A DNA stretch of 64,000 nucleotides from Hysterangium stoloniferum. Lineage: Eukaryota > Basidiomycota > Agaricomycetes > Hysterangiales > Hysterangiaceae. Each line of letters opens with the position of its first letter. Position 1 is the stretch's first letter. The stretch spans positions 310,001-374,000 of the forward strand of contig WHVD01000047.1 in the NCBI GenBank assembly GCA_015178975.1. Direction: 5' to 3'. Of the stretch, positions 11,732 to 23,110 are shown piece after piece. The notes beneath the pieces are model-generated. The model saw nothing but the letters and a program-made list of their open reading frames with translations. It was not told where the DNA came from and did no database searches. The position numbers and the translations under genes are program-made.

Positions 11732-13869
11732 ATGGTGTCGTATGAATATGGTTTATATTTGAAACGTCAAAATTCTTATGGTGCTGAGGAAGCTGGCAAA
11801 CTCCAAGATCCGGGATTCATAAGTTTAATATAACTTCTTACTAACCGCCGGAATGCACCTTTCGGCCCGATATCTGGAAAAGAAAATTTGTAGGCCGAAG
11901 CACATGGCTTTAACATCCGAGTCCGATTCCGAGTCGGCGGTCCTCAACACAGATGAGATTAAATAGGTTCTTGTCTTATTTAGTACAGATACGAATGTAA
12001 TCTTGAACACTGGTTTGCAATGCTGGCTGTGATATTTATTAAGAGGGGTTCCCAAGCAGTGCCTCCGCAAAAATCAGGTGCTTGCCCCTTGCGCTGAAGC
12101 CCAAATTCTCGATCCCGGAATATCCCTAAAGCCTGTTGAAAGTGATTTTTCTCGAAGAATGTTCAAATTTTTGAGGATGCGCGGAAAATTACATATATAT
12201 AGCCTGAATAATGCTCTAGGAACTTTTTGAATATAGATATAGAGTTCAAAACTGGAAAATGCCCGGAGAATTGTTTAGAATATATACAAGTTTCCGCACA
12301 TGGTTCGAAAATTTGAAGTGTGGGAACTTTTATATTGTCAAAAATATCTCCCGGATATATAAATAATCCTTTTTGATGTATGAAATTCTGACATTCTTTT
12401 GAAAAATTTGCATATTTTCCACGAATTCTGGGGGTCGATGGCCAACTTTAAGGTCCAAGGTTCTCCATACCTTGCGTGGGTAATATTACGTTGAATACAT
12501 CCCCAGGCAGATAGGCCTCCTGAATTATTGCGATGCAGGGCGCGGTGCTGACCCGGAGGTACAGCCCCAAGGGATGTGACAAAGCTCATTGCAGGCCCTA
12601 AAATACCCGGCCCCTGGAGCGAAGCAGATCAGACTAGCCTTTCAACACTTCCTTTGACGAACAACTGACTCAGCCAGACTACTTTAATTACGATGTAAAT
12701 TCTCAAAAAGGCATATCCATATCGAGTGTCATTAACCAATTTGGGATCAATCGAGCCTGGTGTGAAAATGATATCATAATGATATCATATCGAATAATAA
12801 TTAGAAGTTCGACTGCACCATAGTTGCCAGCTTGCCAGTATGACCCTTGCTCCGCTCTTCTGCTCCGCTCTTCAAGACGAGCTTCATGTGAAGATTCAGC
12901 TCAATCCGCACATTCCTGCCAGATTCAAGGCACCATGTAAATATAAATGATTTCGTACGAGACCCAGCTCGATATCCAGATTAAGGTCGAGGTCTCCAAA
13001 ACAAGTCCCCAGGTTTAGCCTTATGCACTGAAGTGACAACACTCCACAGGCACGAAGGCAAAAGGTTCGACGCCGCGATGTCGAGGGGCGTTATCCATGC
13101 CTGCATCAACGTTACTGCGGCTACAATAGAATCCGACCTCTAGTGATGAAAAACTGCTACTTCAAGCCCTGATAACGCCTTAATGTCATTCGCTCAGGGT
13201 ACAGCGTCACTCGGACAAGGTACACATTACGGAAATCGGATATGTCACGCTGCAAGCTGTCAGGGTTCGAGTTCTACCGATGGCAATAAACGAACTCAGA
13301 TGATTGATGATCATTGAATTGTGCGCCTCACTCAATTATTCTCCACCTGCTCTCCATCCTAGGAGCAGGGGTTACGATAATTGTTTCACACGTTGATTGA
13401 GATAGCTGTTTTTTCCGTGTATTACTACAAGCAAGCTACCGAGGATATATTGGTGACTCGGTATAGGAACAGGAGGGATGTGCCGATACTCCTGAGGTCC
13501 ATAGTAAGACTTATGGCTCTGACTCGGATATCACTACTTCTGCAGGTTGCAAATCCCAACGGATTAAGCTCACACAGTGGGAGTTCGCATATATAACTAA
13601 CTGTTTATCAATTCGACCCAGACAATAATTCGACACTAGTCTCTCGTTATTCTTGATTCGGCTCCACAAAAGGTTTGCGTGGAGTCTTCGCTTGTTCCCT
13701 CAGCGTGTGCCATCATAGTTCCGAGTTTGAGGTACTGCCAGCCGAAGTATGTCTCCGATATTGATAATTGAATAGACCAGGTACTACAATACAATACAAT
13801 GACAGGAAGACTGCCCCGTCGTAAGTCGATGGGCATTTACTTGCTTTTACGGTTATTAACTTCAAAAAT
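11732..13869. other. Long intergenic region, no gene recognised
   Basis: About 2.1 kb with only short frames lacking recognisable domains. It includes AT-rich sequence at 12,150-12,400 and a short repeat of the palindrome ATGATATCAT at about 12,766-12,795. It probably serves as flanks of the PQ-loop and tyrosinase genes plus old decayed sequence. Confidence 0.4.
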
Positions 13870-13877
13870 TATATAAA
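13870..13877 (+). promoter_or_regulatory. TATA box of the tyrosinase gene
   Basis: TATATAAA lies 96 bp upstream of the tyrosinase start codon, a normal spacing for a fungal TATA box plus leader. Pyrimidine-rich sequence (CTCGTCTTTCTTATTCTCC) follows it. Assignment is by motif and position only. Confidence 0.55.
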
Positions 13878-13965
13878 CTCAGAGCATACATTCTCGTCTT
13901 TCTTATTCTCCAATCCCCCTTCTTAACAAACTCTCACCGACTTGGTTAAACAGCAACACTCTGAA

Positions 13966-16516
13966 ATGATTATTACCACTGGTATCCCCGATGGCCCCGT
14001 CGTGAGCCGCCAAGAAATACGCGTATTCTTGAAAGACAAAGATCTTACCAACATCTTTGTTCTCGCCATGGAGCGCATGATGAAGGTCCCCCAAACGGAC
14101 CCTTCTTCTTGGTACCAAGTCGGTAGTATCCATGGACGGTATGTTTGTCATAATTTCGCTGGCCTCCTTCTGAAAGAAATCCACAGTCCTTACGTCCCAT
14201 ACGATGGCATTGGCGCCGACTCGGCTGAGCAATTTGGGGGGTACTGTTGCCACAGCTCTACCCTGTTCCCCCCCTGGTTGGCATACATTTTTCCTCAAAG
14301 CATTCACAACTCATATATTAATTTCTAGGCACCGTCCTTACATCGCGTTGCTCGAACAATTTCTAGGAAAGCACGCGAGAGACATAGCTAATGAGTTCCA
14401 AAACCCCAAAGACAAGGCAAGATACATCAAAGCTGCCGAAAGATTCCGCTTCCCGTGAGTCTGTCCATACACCTCGACGCTCTCATTTAAATGTCATTAA
14501 TTAGCTACTGGGATTGGGCGACCAACTCCGCCCTCCCTAATCTTGTTGCACATGCCTCTAAAATTGTGGTGCACCGTCCCGATGGGACACGCCCTGAGAT
14601 CGATAATCCCCTTTTCGGCTATAAATTCAACCCAGTCTACGAGTATTTCGGCGACGGCCTTAAGATCGAAGACGAGAAGACGGTACGTTTCGAGTTTATT
14701 GCCACGTTCGATATTTACGGGAGAAATCAACCAGTGGGAAGCCTGGCAGTCCACTGTCCGCTACCCAACCACGACGGATTCAACTGCGCAATCTAAGCCC
14801 CATGACATGCAAAAGACGCTGGAGAACAATCGTCTCACCCTTCGTGACCGCACATACAATCTCTTGACCCAGGTAACTGATTGGAACTCATTTTCGCACG
14901 ATGCGTCCGACAATATCGACCCTGGGCCGGGTGGCTTGGATAATATCGAATCGCTCCATAACCAGATGCATGTCCTAGCTGGAAAGAATGGACACATGGG
15001 CGTTGTTGACTACGCAGCATACGATCCCGTATTTTGGTTGCATCACACAAATGTTATTTTATTTTTATTCCTTCCATCAATGGCTTGCTAATGATTCAAG
15101 ACAGGTGGACCGTCTGTTTGCTCTCTGGCAGTGTAATTCCACAGTTTCACTATAGCAGTTACGCGGACATTGACGACTGTTGGTCACTTGCTAGGTCTTA
15201 ACCCCGACCAATATGTCACTCCCCTCGCGTCTGCGTGCGTCTTTAGCCATTATCCTATGATATAAATTGCTTATTGTAAAGGGTAGCTCCCGAACCTTTA
15301 CGAGAAAGGTTGGAGAGCTCGAGAGTGAGTAATTAATTGCGCATACATTCAACTTACTCATTCCTTGTTACAACAGATGCCAAATCTCCGCTCACCCCAT
15401 TCCGCCTTACCGAGAATACGTGGTGGGATGCCGACGGTGTCGTAAGTATCTGGCTTGTTTGTTCAGTGTCTTTATGCAGATTTGAAATTGTTTTCCCAGC
15501 GTGATACACGCACCTTTAGGTATACATACCCCGAACTTGAGGGATGGGCCCAGCTTAGCAAGGCGGAAAAATCTAAACGCCTCCGCATCCAGATCAACAA
15601 GCTCTATGGCAGGACTGGGCCAGTTAGTGCGGTGAAGCCCTCGGTATTCAAAAAGCTCAACAATCATCAGAGTGAGCTTGAGCTTTCTGTGTGTGGCGCC
15701 GTGGTAATGACAATGATTGCATCGCATCAGCTCTTGTCGATGATCATGTTGAAGCTGGAATGCACATCAGCCCAGGTGACTGGCATTCCAATGCGGCAGA
15801 AGACAAGCATCACTACCATGAATGGTATGTCCACATCGAGGTAGAGGTAAATGCTATCATTTTTCATTGAAAAAATTGCAATATGCTAATTCTGCCGTCA
15901 AAGAAATACTCCATAAGTGGAAGCTTCCAAGTGCATATTTTCCTCGTAAGACAATATTAATATGCTTAAAACTCCATGTTAACTGGTGTCTACAGGGTGA
16001 TTACGATTCCGATCACACGAAGTGGGGAATGGACCCCAACCTCGTTGGTTCACACTGTATATTTGCCAACAATGCCAGTACGTGATCATACCACACACAG
16101 TTTGGACGTAGCTTTGAACTACCGTATTAGAGACTACTGGGTGTGCCAAATGTCGCGATTCACACCAGAAGAAGAAGAAGGTGAGAGGGACTCTTCCCTT
16201 GACCAGCACCCTCGCCAACCGTCTCGGTGGCGTGCATGAACTGGAGCCCGAAAAAGTCGTGCCATATTTGCAGAAAAATCTTCACTGGACTGTCCAGAAG
16301 GTATGATGCATTTATTTCGGACTTTATTGTACTCATATCGCTTTATCATTTAAGCACGATGACACCGTTGTGCCGAATCAGGATGTGCCCGGCCTGAAGG
16401 TCACCGCCGGCCATACGTATGTTGAATGCCCCGAAGAACCTGAGCATTTTGCGAAGTGGGGTGGGCTGAATGTTCATGCGCAAGCAACGTCCGGTCGCCA
16501 TGGCGGCCACCGCTAG
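13966..16516 (+). CDS. Tyrosinase (polyphenol oxidase), type 3 copper enzyme
   Basis: Oxidises monophenols and o-diphenols to quinones, which feed melanin formation. About ten or more short introns; the reading frame is intact through all of them. CuA site: His in GSIHG, His in GYCCHSS (the Cys two residues before this His is the expected thioether partner), and His in WHRPYIAL. CuB site: both His in LHNQMH and the His pair in WLHHTNVDRLF. The core ends near the conserved INKLYG tyrosine motif. A C-terminal domain follows (DDHVEAGMHIS, HEWYVHIEV, IFLGDYDSDHTKW, DPNLVGSHCIFANN) and the protein ends in a His-rich tail (SGRHGGHR). In this family the C-terminal domain covers the active site of the latent enzyme until proteolysis. 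Start ATG 13966; no signal peptide is seen, which fits a cytosolic fungal tyrosinase. A TATA box lies 96 bp upstream. Confidence 0.95.
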
Positions 16517-18392
16517 TGCTCTTGCCTAAATGCTCTTCTTGTTCTCCTATGCATGTGACGGTGTATCGCTTCTACGATTTATTTTTAAATGATGAATTCT
16601 CTTTACTGCTCTTTCTGTGCGTTTTTTCTATCGGTCTCCGAACCACAGGAGGAACCAATTGAATCTACGTCCACGCTATAATATTCAAGCCTCCCCGACT
16701 ATAGCACCAAGCTGATAGAGAAAGGGCCAATCTATTTATTCTTGCATATCATAAAAAAGAGACACTTATATCATGATATACCAAAGGACAGGAACTTTAC
16801 CAATATTTGGCCTCCTGAGTCAAGCCCACTGAGTCGACTCTGCCGTTGTCCAGACCAAGTGTGGACTTGCAAGTAATTTGAGGGTTTTTTCTTCTATCAA
16901 TCCGTGTTGAGAGCAGCGATGAGCAAGGCAGCATCCGTGCTTCAAAAACGACACATGGTGGGGAGTCAGTTGGCAGAGACAGAGGAAGACACACTGTCAT
17001 AATTGTATATGCTATCACGCCATCGCGCGGATGGAATTTATGAGAAATGTGTATGCCAGTGTGCGCTTGTATCTCTACATATTTGAAGGCTGGAACGCCT
17101 TTCGGGGGAGACAAAAATGTTCTTCATGAGTCGTCATGAGTGTGCTAGATTAGAACTTCAAACTGTGGGATAAAGCTTTTGGGCTGCAAGACTGTCGTAT
17201 ATCAGGCCTACTGAACCCGACACACATGCGAATAGGACCGTGGTCTGCTGCTCGGGGAACTATGAGGCAGTATACCACAATTGGCTCCCAGTAAGGGCTG
17301 ATTGGGATTCGCTGAGTATTCCTGGGTTGCGGCGCACCAGGCCATGACTACTAAACTTTTGAAGGCCCACGGATTACATTACCCATTCTATCATGTCGTT
17401 TGAGAATTGTATGTGATTAATGCTTTTAGGAGTAGCTCCTAGGTCAAAGAAAACTGAAGGCCTTTCGACAGCACCTAAGCCGGCATTGCTGCTCAGTTGA
17501 TGATAACAGCATCTTGGCGGGGAGGCAATCACTTCAATCGGGTCTTTTAAGGTTTTTAACGACCATCCGGCGAGTTGGGTATACCTTGATTCTATTATAT
17601 TTCGTGGCTCTACCTAGTGTGCTTGTGGGAACCCCTGGTTGGCCATTAGTCACACACGAGAGAGCAGTTCCTCTTTCTCTAGTTTACCGGAGCGAAGACG
17701 GTTGTTTCTCTTAGTCTCGCATAAGAAAACTACTTGTCCTGGAGACCCTTCCCCTGCACGTTGTATCTACGAAGGCGACTAACGGCCCGCACCTCACCAT
17801 TCCACCGAGGCATACAATAGCGAGGAGGGGCGACAAAGTCATACGGCTTGGGTTCAACCCTTCGATTTTCCATTGAGCACCCCCAAGCGGTGTCGCAGAA
17901 AGTCCGAAAGGTTTGGTCTATACCCATAATATGTGCACGCGTTCTTGTCTACTAGAGAATGGTACAGTGTGTGGACAGAGAAGAATTCAATTCACACAGT
18001 TGTGTAGAATGATTTGCCATTACCTACGTAGTTAACGACACACACTTTTTTGAAGATTTACACAATGTCCAAGCCATGGCGTATCGTATCTACGTTATCA
18101 CTTCCCGTGGGCTCTGTGCTTGGTAGTTGGAAGCTGCGGGTTTTTTTAAAAAGAGTTGAACTCCAACTTAGTCCGGATAGCGGGTTAGGTATTATAACAT
18201 AGGTATCAGACCATAGAGAAGCTTTGTAGTCCTCTGTAGAGCCGGGAAGCGACCGGTTGGTCTTAACGTTCGCTGATCGATTGACAATGAGATGGTATTC
18301 CCTTCCCACCACTCGTTGAACAAAGTGACATATAACATCCAACGATGAGCAGCGTCAGACAGAATCGGGATATAGCAAAAAGCAGCCACGAC
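16517..18392. other. Intergenic between tyrosinase and Ipi3 genes
   Basis: About 1.9 kb without a recognisable gene. A minus-strand frame of 105 codons at 16,797-17,114 and smaller frames show no domain or splice support. Both flanking genes end here (convergent), so a long 3' spacer is expected. Confidence 0.45.
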
Positions 18393-20242
18393 TCATTTTT
18401 GTATCTTGCTCCGTTTTCTACTGTGCATACTACTGTCTACATCAGACGTACTAGTGTTATGCCCTTCTCTGGGCAGTATCTTTTGCACTACACCTTCCCA
18501 CATCGCGTCATTAAGTCCTTTTGCAGCACCGAGCTGCTCACGCAACTTGGCTACCTCCGTTTCTAGCTCGGAGACCCGGCTTTGCAAAGATGCACCTGTG
18601 GCGGCTATGGCATCTGTACCTTGAACAAAATATCTGTGCTCCTGCAGAATTTCCTGCATGAGAGGCGACGACGAATGGGATTTCTACAAATAAAGAGCAA
18701 GAATAAATCGCTTCAGCAACCTGGAAGGGACAGAGAGAAACAAACCGAAGAACAGATCGGTAGCATCATGGGTACATCGTGAGTTGCTCTCATTGCATGG
18801 TCCTTAATCCTTTGTAGCGTTGTAAGAGGTATGACCGGATCCGCGTCCTGCACAGTAACGCCTCCATCACCGAGTCTGATATGTCCAAATAAGTCTGGCG
18901 GCTTCAGCATGGTGGCTAACGATGTGATCCCAAATCCTTTGTCCTTGTAGGTATTTATTGAGCGTAAGAGCTGATGGGAACTTATATCATAGATACAGAT
19001 CTGCCCTGAGGAGGTACCTGCTATCAAGAGAGAGGAACTCATCGAAAGTGATAGGGCTGTTACAGATTGCCTACCAAAAATTGTCAGCGACTACATTACA
19101 GCTCCCTGCAATTATAAATTCACCCAACAGATATGAGACGCCGACTAGCGGCCTCATCATCGATAACGCGGATTGTATCGCTCATGCCCGCACCACCTAA
19201 GGCTTCAATAGCGCGAGCGTTGCTGGTATCTGGACGTTTTCTGAAAAGATTGTACTGGTATATAGATCCCTCGTGTGATGCGGCAAAAATAAATCTTTCG
19301 GATGGATCCACACTTAATAATATAATTGATTGAGGGAAGAGGATGGAAGTTAATAATGTCCGAGTTGAAAGGTCCCAGACCTGCACATTTCAACGGCATT
19401 AGCCAGAAAACCTTAAATGGTGGGATGAATGCACCTTCACAGAGTGGTCCAAGGACGATGTAAAAATTCTGCAAGAAGGAAATGGCCCGAATCCACACGA
19501 AATGTCAGTTATGGGTAACGTGTGCTCTGTAAAAGAACAGTAGGGTGGCGGAATTTCGTTTTGCAAATCTTCATCCAGAAGTCTGATGCAAACAGCAAAA
19601 ATTAAACGTGTATCTTAGCATTTTTACCCTTATGCCCGATTTGAATACTGACCTTGACATAGACCAAACGCTGACATTGGAGTCATCACTGGCGGATACG
19701 AGAGCGGCCCCGTCTTGAGTAAATCGCAACACAGATACGCGGCGATAGTGAGGTTCAAAAGAGCTAAATAATATTCCTGAGGACACCTTTAGGAGAAAAA
19801 ATGGTTAGTAGGCTTGTCAGTGGAAAAATGTGGAAAAACTTGCCTCCCACAAGTATAGTCGACCGTTAGCAGTGCCGCCTGCACAGTATATCCCACTAGG
19901 GTCAATGGCAATACATGTAAGCTTCTCAGGAAGAACTATTTTGGACATTAATTGGTCCTTATATGGGATTTAACGATGCAAGCCAAATTTGACATGTGAT
20001 GAGGTCATACATACCTTTTGAAAACTGAAGACATTTAGCAATGCCTTATCAGACTGTGCGGCCAGGATTAGGCCTCCAATACCATTTTTTGTCTCAACAT
20101 ATGCGACAGAATGCGATGCTGAAGTCGTTTGCTTGAATGATGCAAGCGCCGTTCCCGTTTGAATGTCATGTAGAGCAATTAATCCGGCCCCAGTGCCATT
20201 CGAGGGTGCTGTAGCGCATAGAACTGCCTCTTGTAATAGCAT
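18393..20242 (-). CDS. ipi3: Pre-rRNA processing WD-repeat protein Ipi3 (WDR18 homologue)
   Basis: Ipi3 is the WD-repeat member of the Rix1/Ipi1/Ipi3 complex (PELP1-TEX10-WDR18 in animals), needed for ITS2 processing and pre-60S remodelling in the nucleoplasm. Start at 20242 (MLLQEAVLCATAPSNGTG). WD-like units in order include GLIALHDIQTGTALASF, LYLWEVSSGILFSSF, VSASDDSNVSVWSM, VWDLSTRTLLTSILFP, FAASHEGSIYQYNL and ICIYDISSHQLLRSI. After the propeller comes the characteristic extension containing VQDADPVIPLTTLQR, and a C-terminal coiled coil (SRVSELETEVAKLREQL) that ends with a basic patch (HSRKRSKIQK). At least seven exons on the minus strand with short introns. The overall order fits Ipi3; the exact intron ends between 19,400 and 19,970 are approximate. 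Confidence 0.87.
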
Positions 20243-21165
20243 TCGGGATTAATCACAATGATTTATTCTGTTGATGGGCAATGAAGGGACACGAATCGGC
20301 TTTTTCTTCCAAAGAAGTTGCCACCAAATCAGGGCGGATGAACTTTTCTAAGCGCTCAGCGCTCAACTCCAACTCAACTCAACCCTACCCTCTTCGGGTC
20401 CTCTGAAAGTGGCTATGCACTTTGTCGTAAAATTTCCATAAAAAAAGTATTGGAATGTTATTATTACCCAAATATTGGCAGGATAAACTTGATTGCATCG
20501 CCGAGTTGTTGAACAACAGTGAGTCAACTTTGAAGTTGATCAAGGAGTCTCATTGGCCCGGGCGACGCAACCGTCGCTAGTCCTTAAATACAAGTCGTCG
20601 GTGTTCCCCTCGATCGTTCATACCCACACATCCAACCTCATTGGATCATACGTGAGGCCCTGGAATCTATGCTGATGCGACCTGGGAGGGACTTCATGCT
20701 GTGACCATCTAATGCTTTTTACTCGTAGGCTCTATTGGCCAGATGCAGTAGCTCCATTTGAATGTGATATGCGACTGGTAGCTTACACTACTCTACGCTT
20801 ACTCCTTTGAAATGAGCGTCCGTGATCTCAGCTGCAATCAATGACTTCCAGCCCCTACAAGTCTCAACTCCTAGCAGAACCTGCCCGTTCCTTACAAACT
20901 TGTTTGTTTTCTGGAAAGTATATACTATTCGGGGATAGTTTTCACGTCTGGCATATGTGGCTGTATCGTTCATTGTGAATTTAATTGGGGGTCGCTCTAT
21001 TGGACTGTGCGAACGATGCAGCTCGTATCCAAATAGGGCGTAAATCATCAATTGATCCGCTAGCCATGTACCTATTTTCGGGGAGGCACCAGCGATCTCC
21101 GAATGCCCATTGGAAAAGCCTGAGCTCAGTGTTCCCCACTGGGAATTTGCAGACTGGTCTTTCTG
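20243..21165. other. Intergenic; one unsupported minus-strand frame
   Basis: Divergent spacer between ipi3 (-) and the small gene (+). An 87-codon minus frame at 20,788-21,051 has no recognised domain and was not called. No other structure was noticed. Confidence 0.4.
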
Positions 21166-21173
21166 TATAAAAG
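21166..21173 (+). promoter_or_regulatory. TATA box of the small orphan gene
   Basis: TATAAAAG, 72 bp upstream of the ATG at 21245. It is a near-consensus TATA at a typical distance, suggesting a strongly or inducibly expressed small gene. Confidence 0.6.
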
Positions 21174-21244
21174 GAAAGCTTTGTGGACCCAGTTAAACAT
21201 CAAAACAACTCATAACCGTCCTCTTTCTTTAATCCATACTCATA

Positions 21245-21788
21245 ATGTCTCTTGTTGACTGGTCGCAATCTGCTCTCAAGGCTGTCATTGAAGCCAAGAG
21301 CGAAAACGAATTCGAAACTGCTTTCGACACAATGTTTGCCCAGGCAAATAGATTATATCTCCTGGACTAACAATCATTGATCTTATGTGGTCTTCTAGGA
21401 AGCTACTTTCGTAGATAATGGTGTTGCCAAGTCTCGCATGGATTACATGGGTGAATTGATCACCACCGGTGTTCAATTCGATTCTCAAACCATTAAATTC
21501 GACAAAGTCATCGAAGTCCCTTGTGAAAATGTCAGTGCTGTTATGGATCACCCGTGGTACAATGAACTGAGCTCATCACATTTCATAACAGGGTGGACAA
21601 CTTGGTGCCGTCTATGAATTAATTGGCCAACATGGCTCAACGACCAAGAGCATGCAAGTTGTAGTAAATGCGAAGTGAGTGCCTAACTGACAGGCGACGG
21701 ATCATCTTACTAACGACAAAGCAGGGTTGTCAAGGAAAACGGTGTTAACAAAGTCACTTTCCTTTCTCAGGTCGCAACTGACCCCTAG
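21245..21788 (+). CDS. Small orphan protein (about 125 aa) with a GC-AG intron
   Basis: Four exons give a product of about 125 residues starting MSLVDWSQSALKAVIEA and ending FLSQVATDP. The middle has alternating hydrophobic/polar strands (ITTGVQFDSQTIKFDKVIEV, AVYELIGQHG, MQVVVNAKVVKENGVNKVTF), reminiscent of a small alpha-plus-beta fold such as NTF2-like proteins. That is only an impression and no family is claimed. No signal peptide or membrane span. The first intron, 21344-21398, starts with GC (CAG|GCAAAT) and ends TCTAG; without it the frame stops within a few codons. The later introns are GT-AG and phase-consistent. A near-perfect TATA box precedes it. Confidence 0.7.
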
Positions 21789-22056
21789 ATCTCTCCCAAG
21801 AGCGGGCATGGGAAGAAACCGTTGGTTGGTCTTTCTTCAGGAGATTGATGGGTGCGGTTCAGATTTATTGCCGTAATATCTCTAGAGTTCATATGTACAT
21901 TGAATATATATAATCTCACCTTATTCGAATTAAAATGTCTATGTGAGAAGAGGTAACAAGTCGAGCGCTACATGATGTCAGATTCCGTTGAGAAGTGTGA
22001 ATTTCTCTACAAACGACAACGGGGGCTCTTAAACTGGCAGAAAAAAACAAAAGCTA

Positions 22057-22129
22057 TGCCCCCTGGCCGATTTGAACGACCGACCTCGTCATTACTAGTG
22101 ACGCGCTACTACCACTGAGCTAAGAGGGC
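22057..22129 (-). tRNA. tRNA-Thr (anticodon AGT)
   Basis: 73-nt cloverleaf on the minus strand without intron. Seven-bp acceptor stem (GCCCTCT with AGGGGGC, one G-U), anticodon stem CGTCA/TGACG with loop CTAGTAA (anticodon AGT), T-arm GGTCG-TTCAAAT-CGGCC and discriminator A. Identical to the plus-strand copy at 22244-22316. Confidence 0.9.
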
Positions 22130-22243
22130 TCTCTGATCACGGCAAGCTTGCGTATCATCGAGGCCACAGTTTAGAGTATTAATAACATTGGAGTATTAAT
22201 AATCCTTGTCAATAGTATTATCAAACAAGAAGCGCTAAAGTTA

Positions 22244-22316
22244 GCCCTCTTAGCTCAGTGGTAGTAGCGCGTCACTAGTAATGACGAGGTCGGTCGTTCA
22301 AATCGGCCAGGGGGCA
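22244..22316 (+). tRNA. tRNA-Thr (anticodon AGT)
   Basis: Same sequence and structure as the copy at 22057-22129 but on the opposite strand. The two genes are arranged head to head with 114 bp between their 5' ends, forming a 73-bp perfect inverted repeat. Confidence 0.9.
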
Positions 22317-23110
22317 TAATTTTTAGTTTGACTCTGGAACCTCGCTTTTCGTCATCAATCATTTTTACTTGTTTGAGATACACAGGAACACTTTTTACTC
22401 GTTTAATTTGTAGGGCGACCTGCCCGCCTATCTTCTCGACGTTGGTTCAACTAGTCGGGATATTCAGCACACATAGGATCAGAATTAGGGGGCATACCCA
22501 GGCGATCTTGCATTCTCTGTAGGCACGAAAGAACTCGGTGCATTTGTCCCGATCATAATCGTTTCGATTCAGACACTCCAAGGAAGCCTGCCATCGTTAG
22601 ATTGTCTGAACAACTAGAATACTTTACCTCAATAACAAGTACTCACTTTGGAAGCATGATCGCACGGACTGTGCAGGAATTAATTAATGAGCTTCAACTT
22701 CAAGCTGGAACTTACTCAGCCCACTTTGTCACACTTTGCCTGCCCTAGAAATATCGATGAGCGACGTTCAAGTGCTTCGTAGCCCAAGTGAAGATTTACT
22801 TGAAACGTCTCCCTATAGTCCTGTGGTATTGAATTTTCAGGTGCAGGTACCTCTGACATCGAGTCTGGTAGCTTATATAAGCCGTGGAAGGTGTTCAGCT
22901 TTAAGCCGACTGCTGTAGCGTTCTCACTGAATTGAAGCACGAAGCTTCGTGGCTGCTTTGCCTCGGGGCGACAGGTCTTCGTGGCACTGCAATATACGCT
23001 ACTCATACTTAGCTGTAGTTTGTCCTTTCACAAGAAGCTAGAAACAACTTAAGTTGACTATTCTCACACGATATTCCCCTTTTCACTGTTCTGATGTATC
23101 TTCTAGTAAA
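22317..23110. other. Intergenic upstream of the CDK7 gene
   Basis: Contains one 96-codon minus-strand frame (22,716-23,006, beginning MSSVYCSATKTCRPEAK) that diverges from the kinase gene with about 100 bp between starts. I do not recognise it and see no TATA or splice support, so it is not called as a gene. Confidence 0.35.

Noticed and set aside
15661-15720. Apparent frameshift in tyrosinase near NNHQ
   Set aside because: Explained by a 60-nt GT-AG intron (GTGAGC...CATCAG) that restores the conserved DDHVEAGMHIS sequence.
16797-17114. 105-codon minus ORF downstream of tyrosinase
   Set aside because: No conserved features; lies in a convergent 3' spacer.
20788-21051. 87-codon minus-strand ORF
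   Set aside because: No domain, no splice support, lies in a divergent promoter spacer.
22716-23006. 96-codon minus-strand ORF divergent from CDK7
   Set aside because: No recognised domain, no clear promoter and no homologue known to me; could be real but is not supported by the sequence alone.
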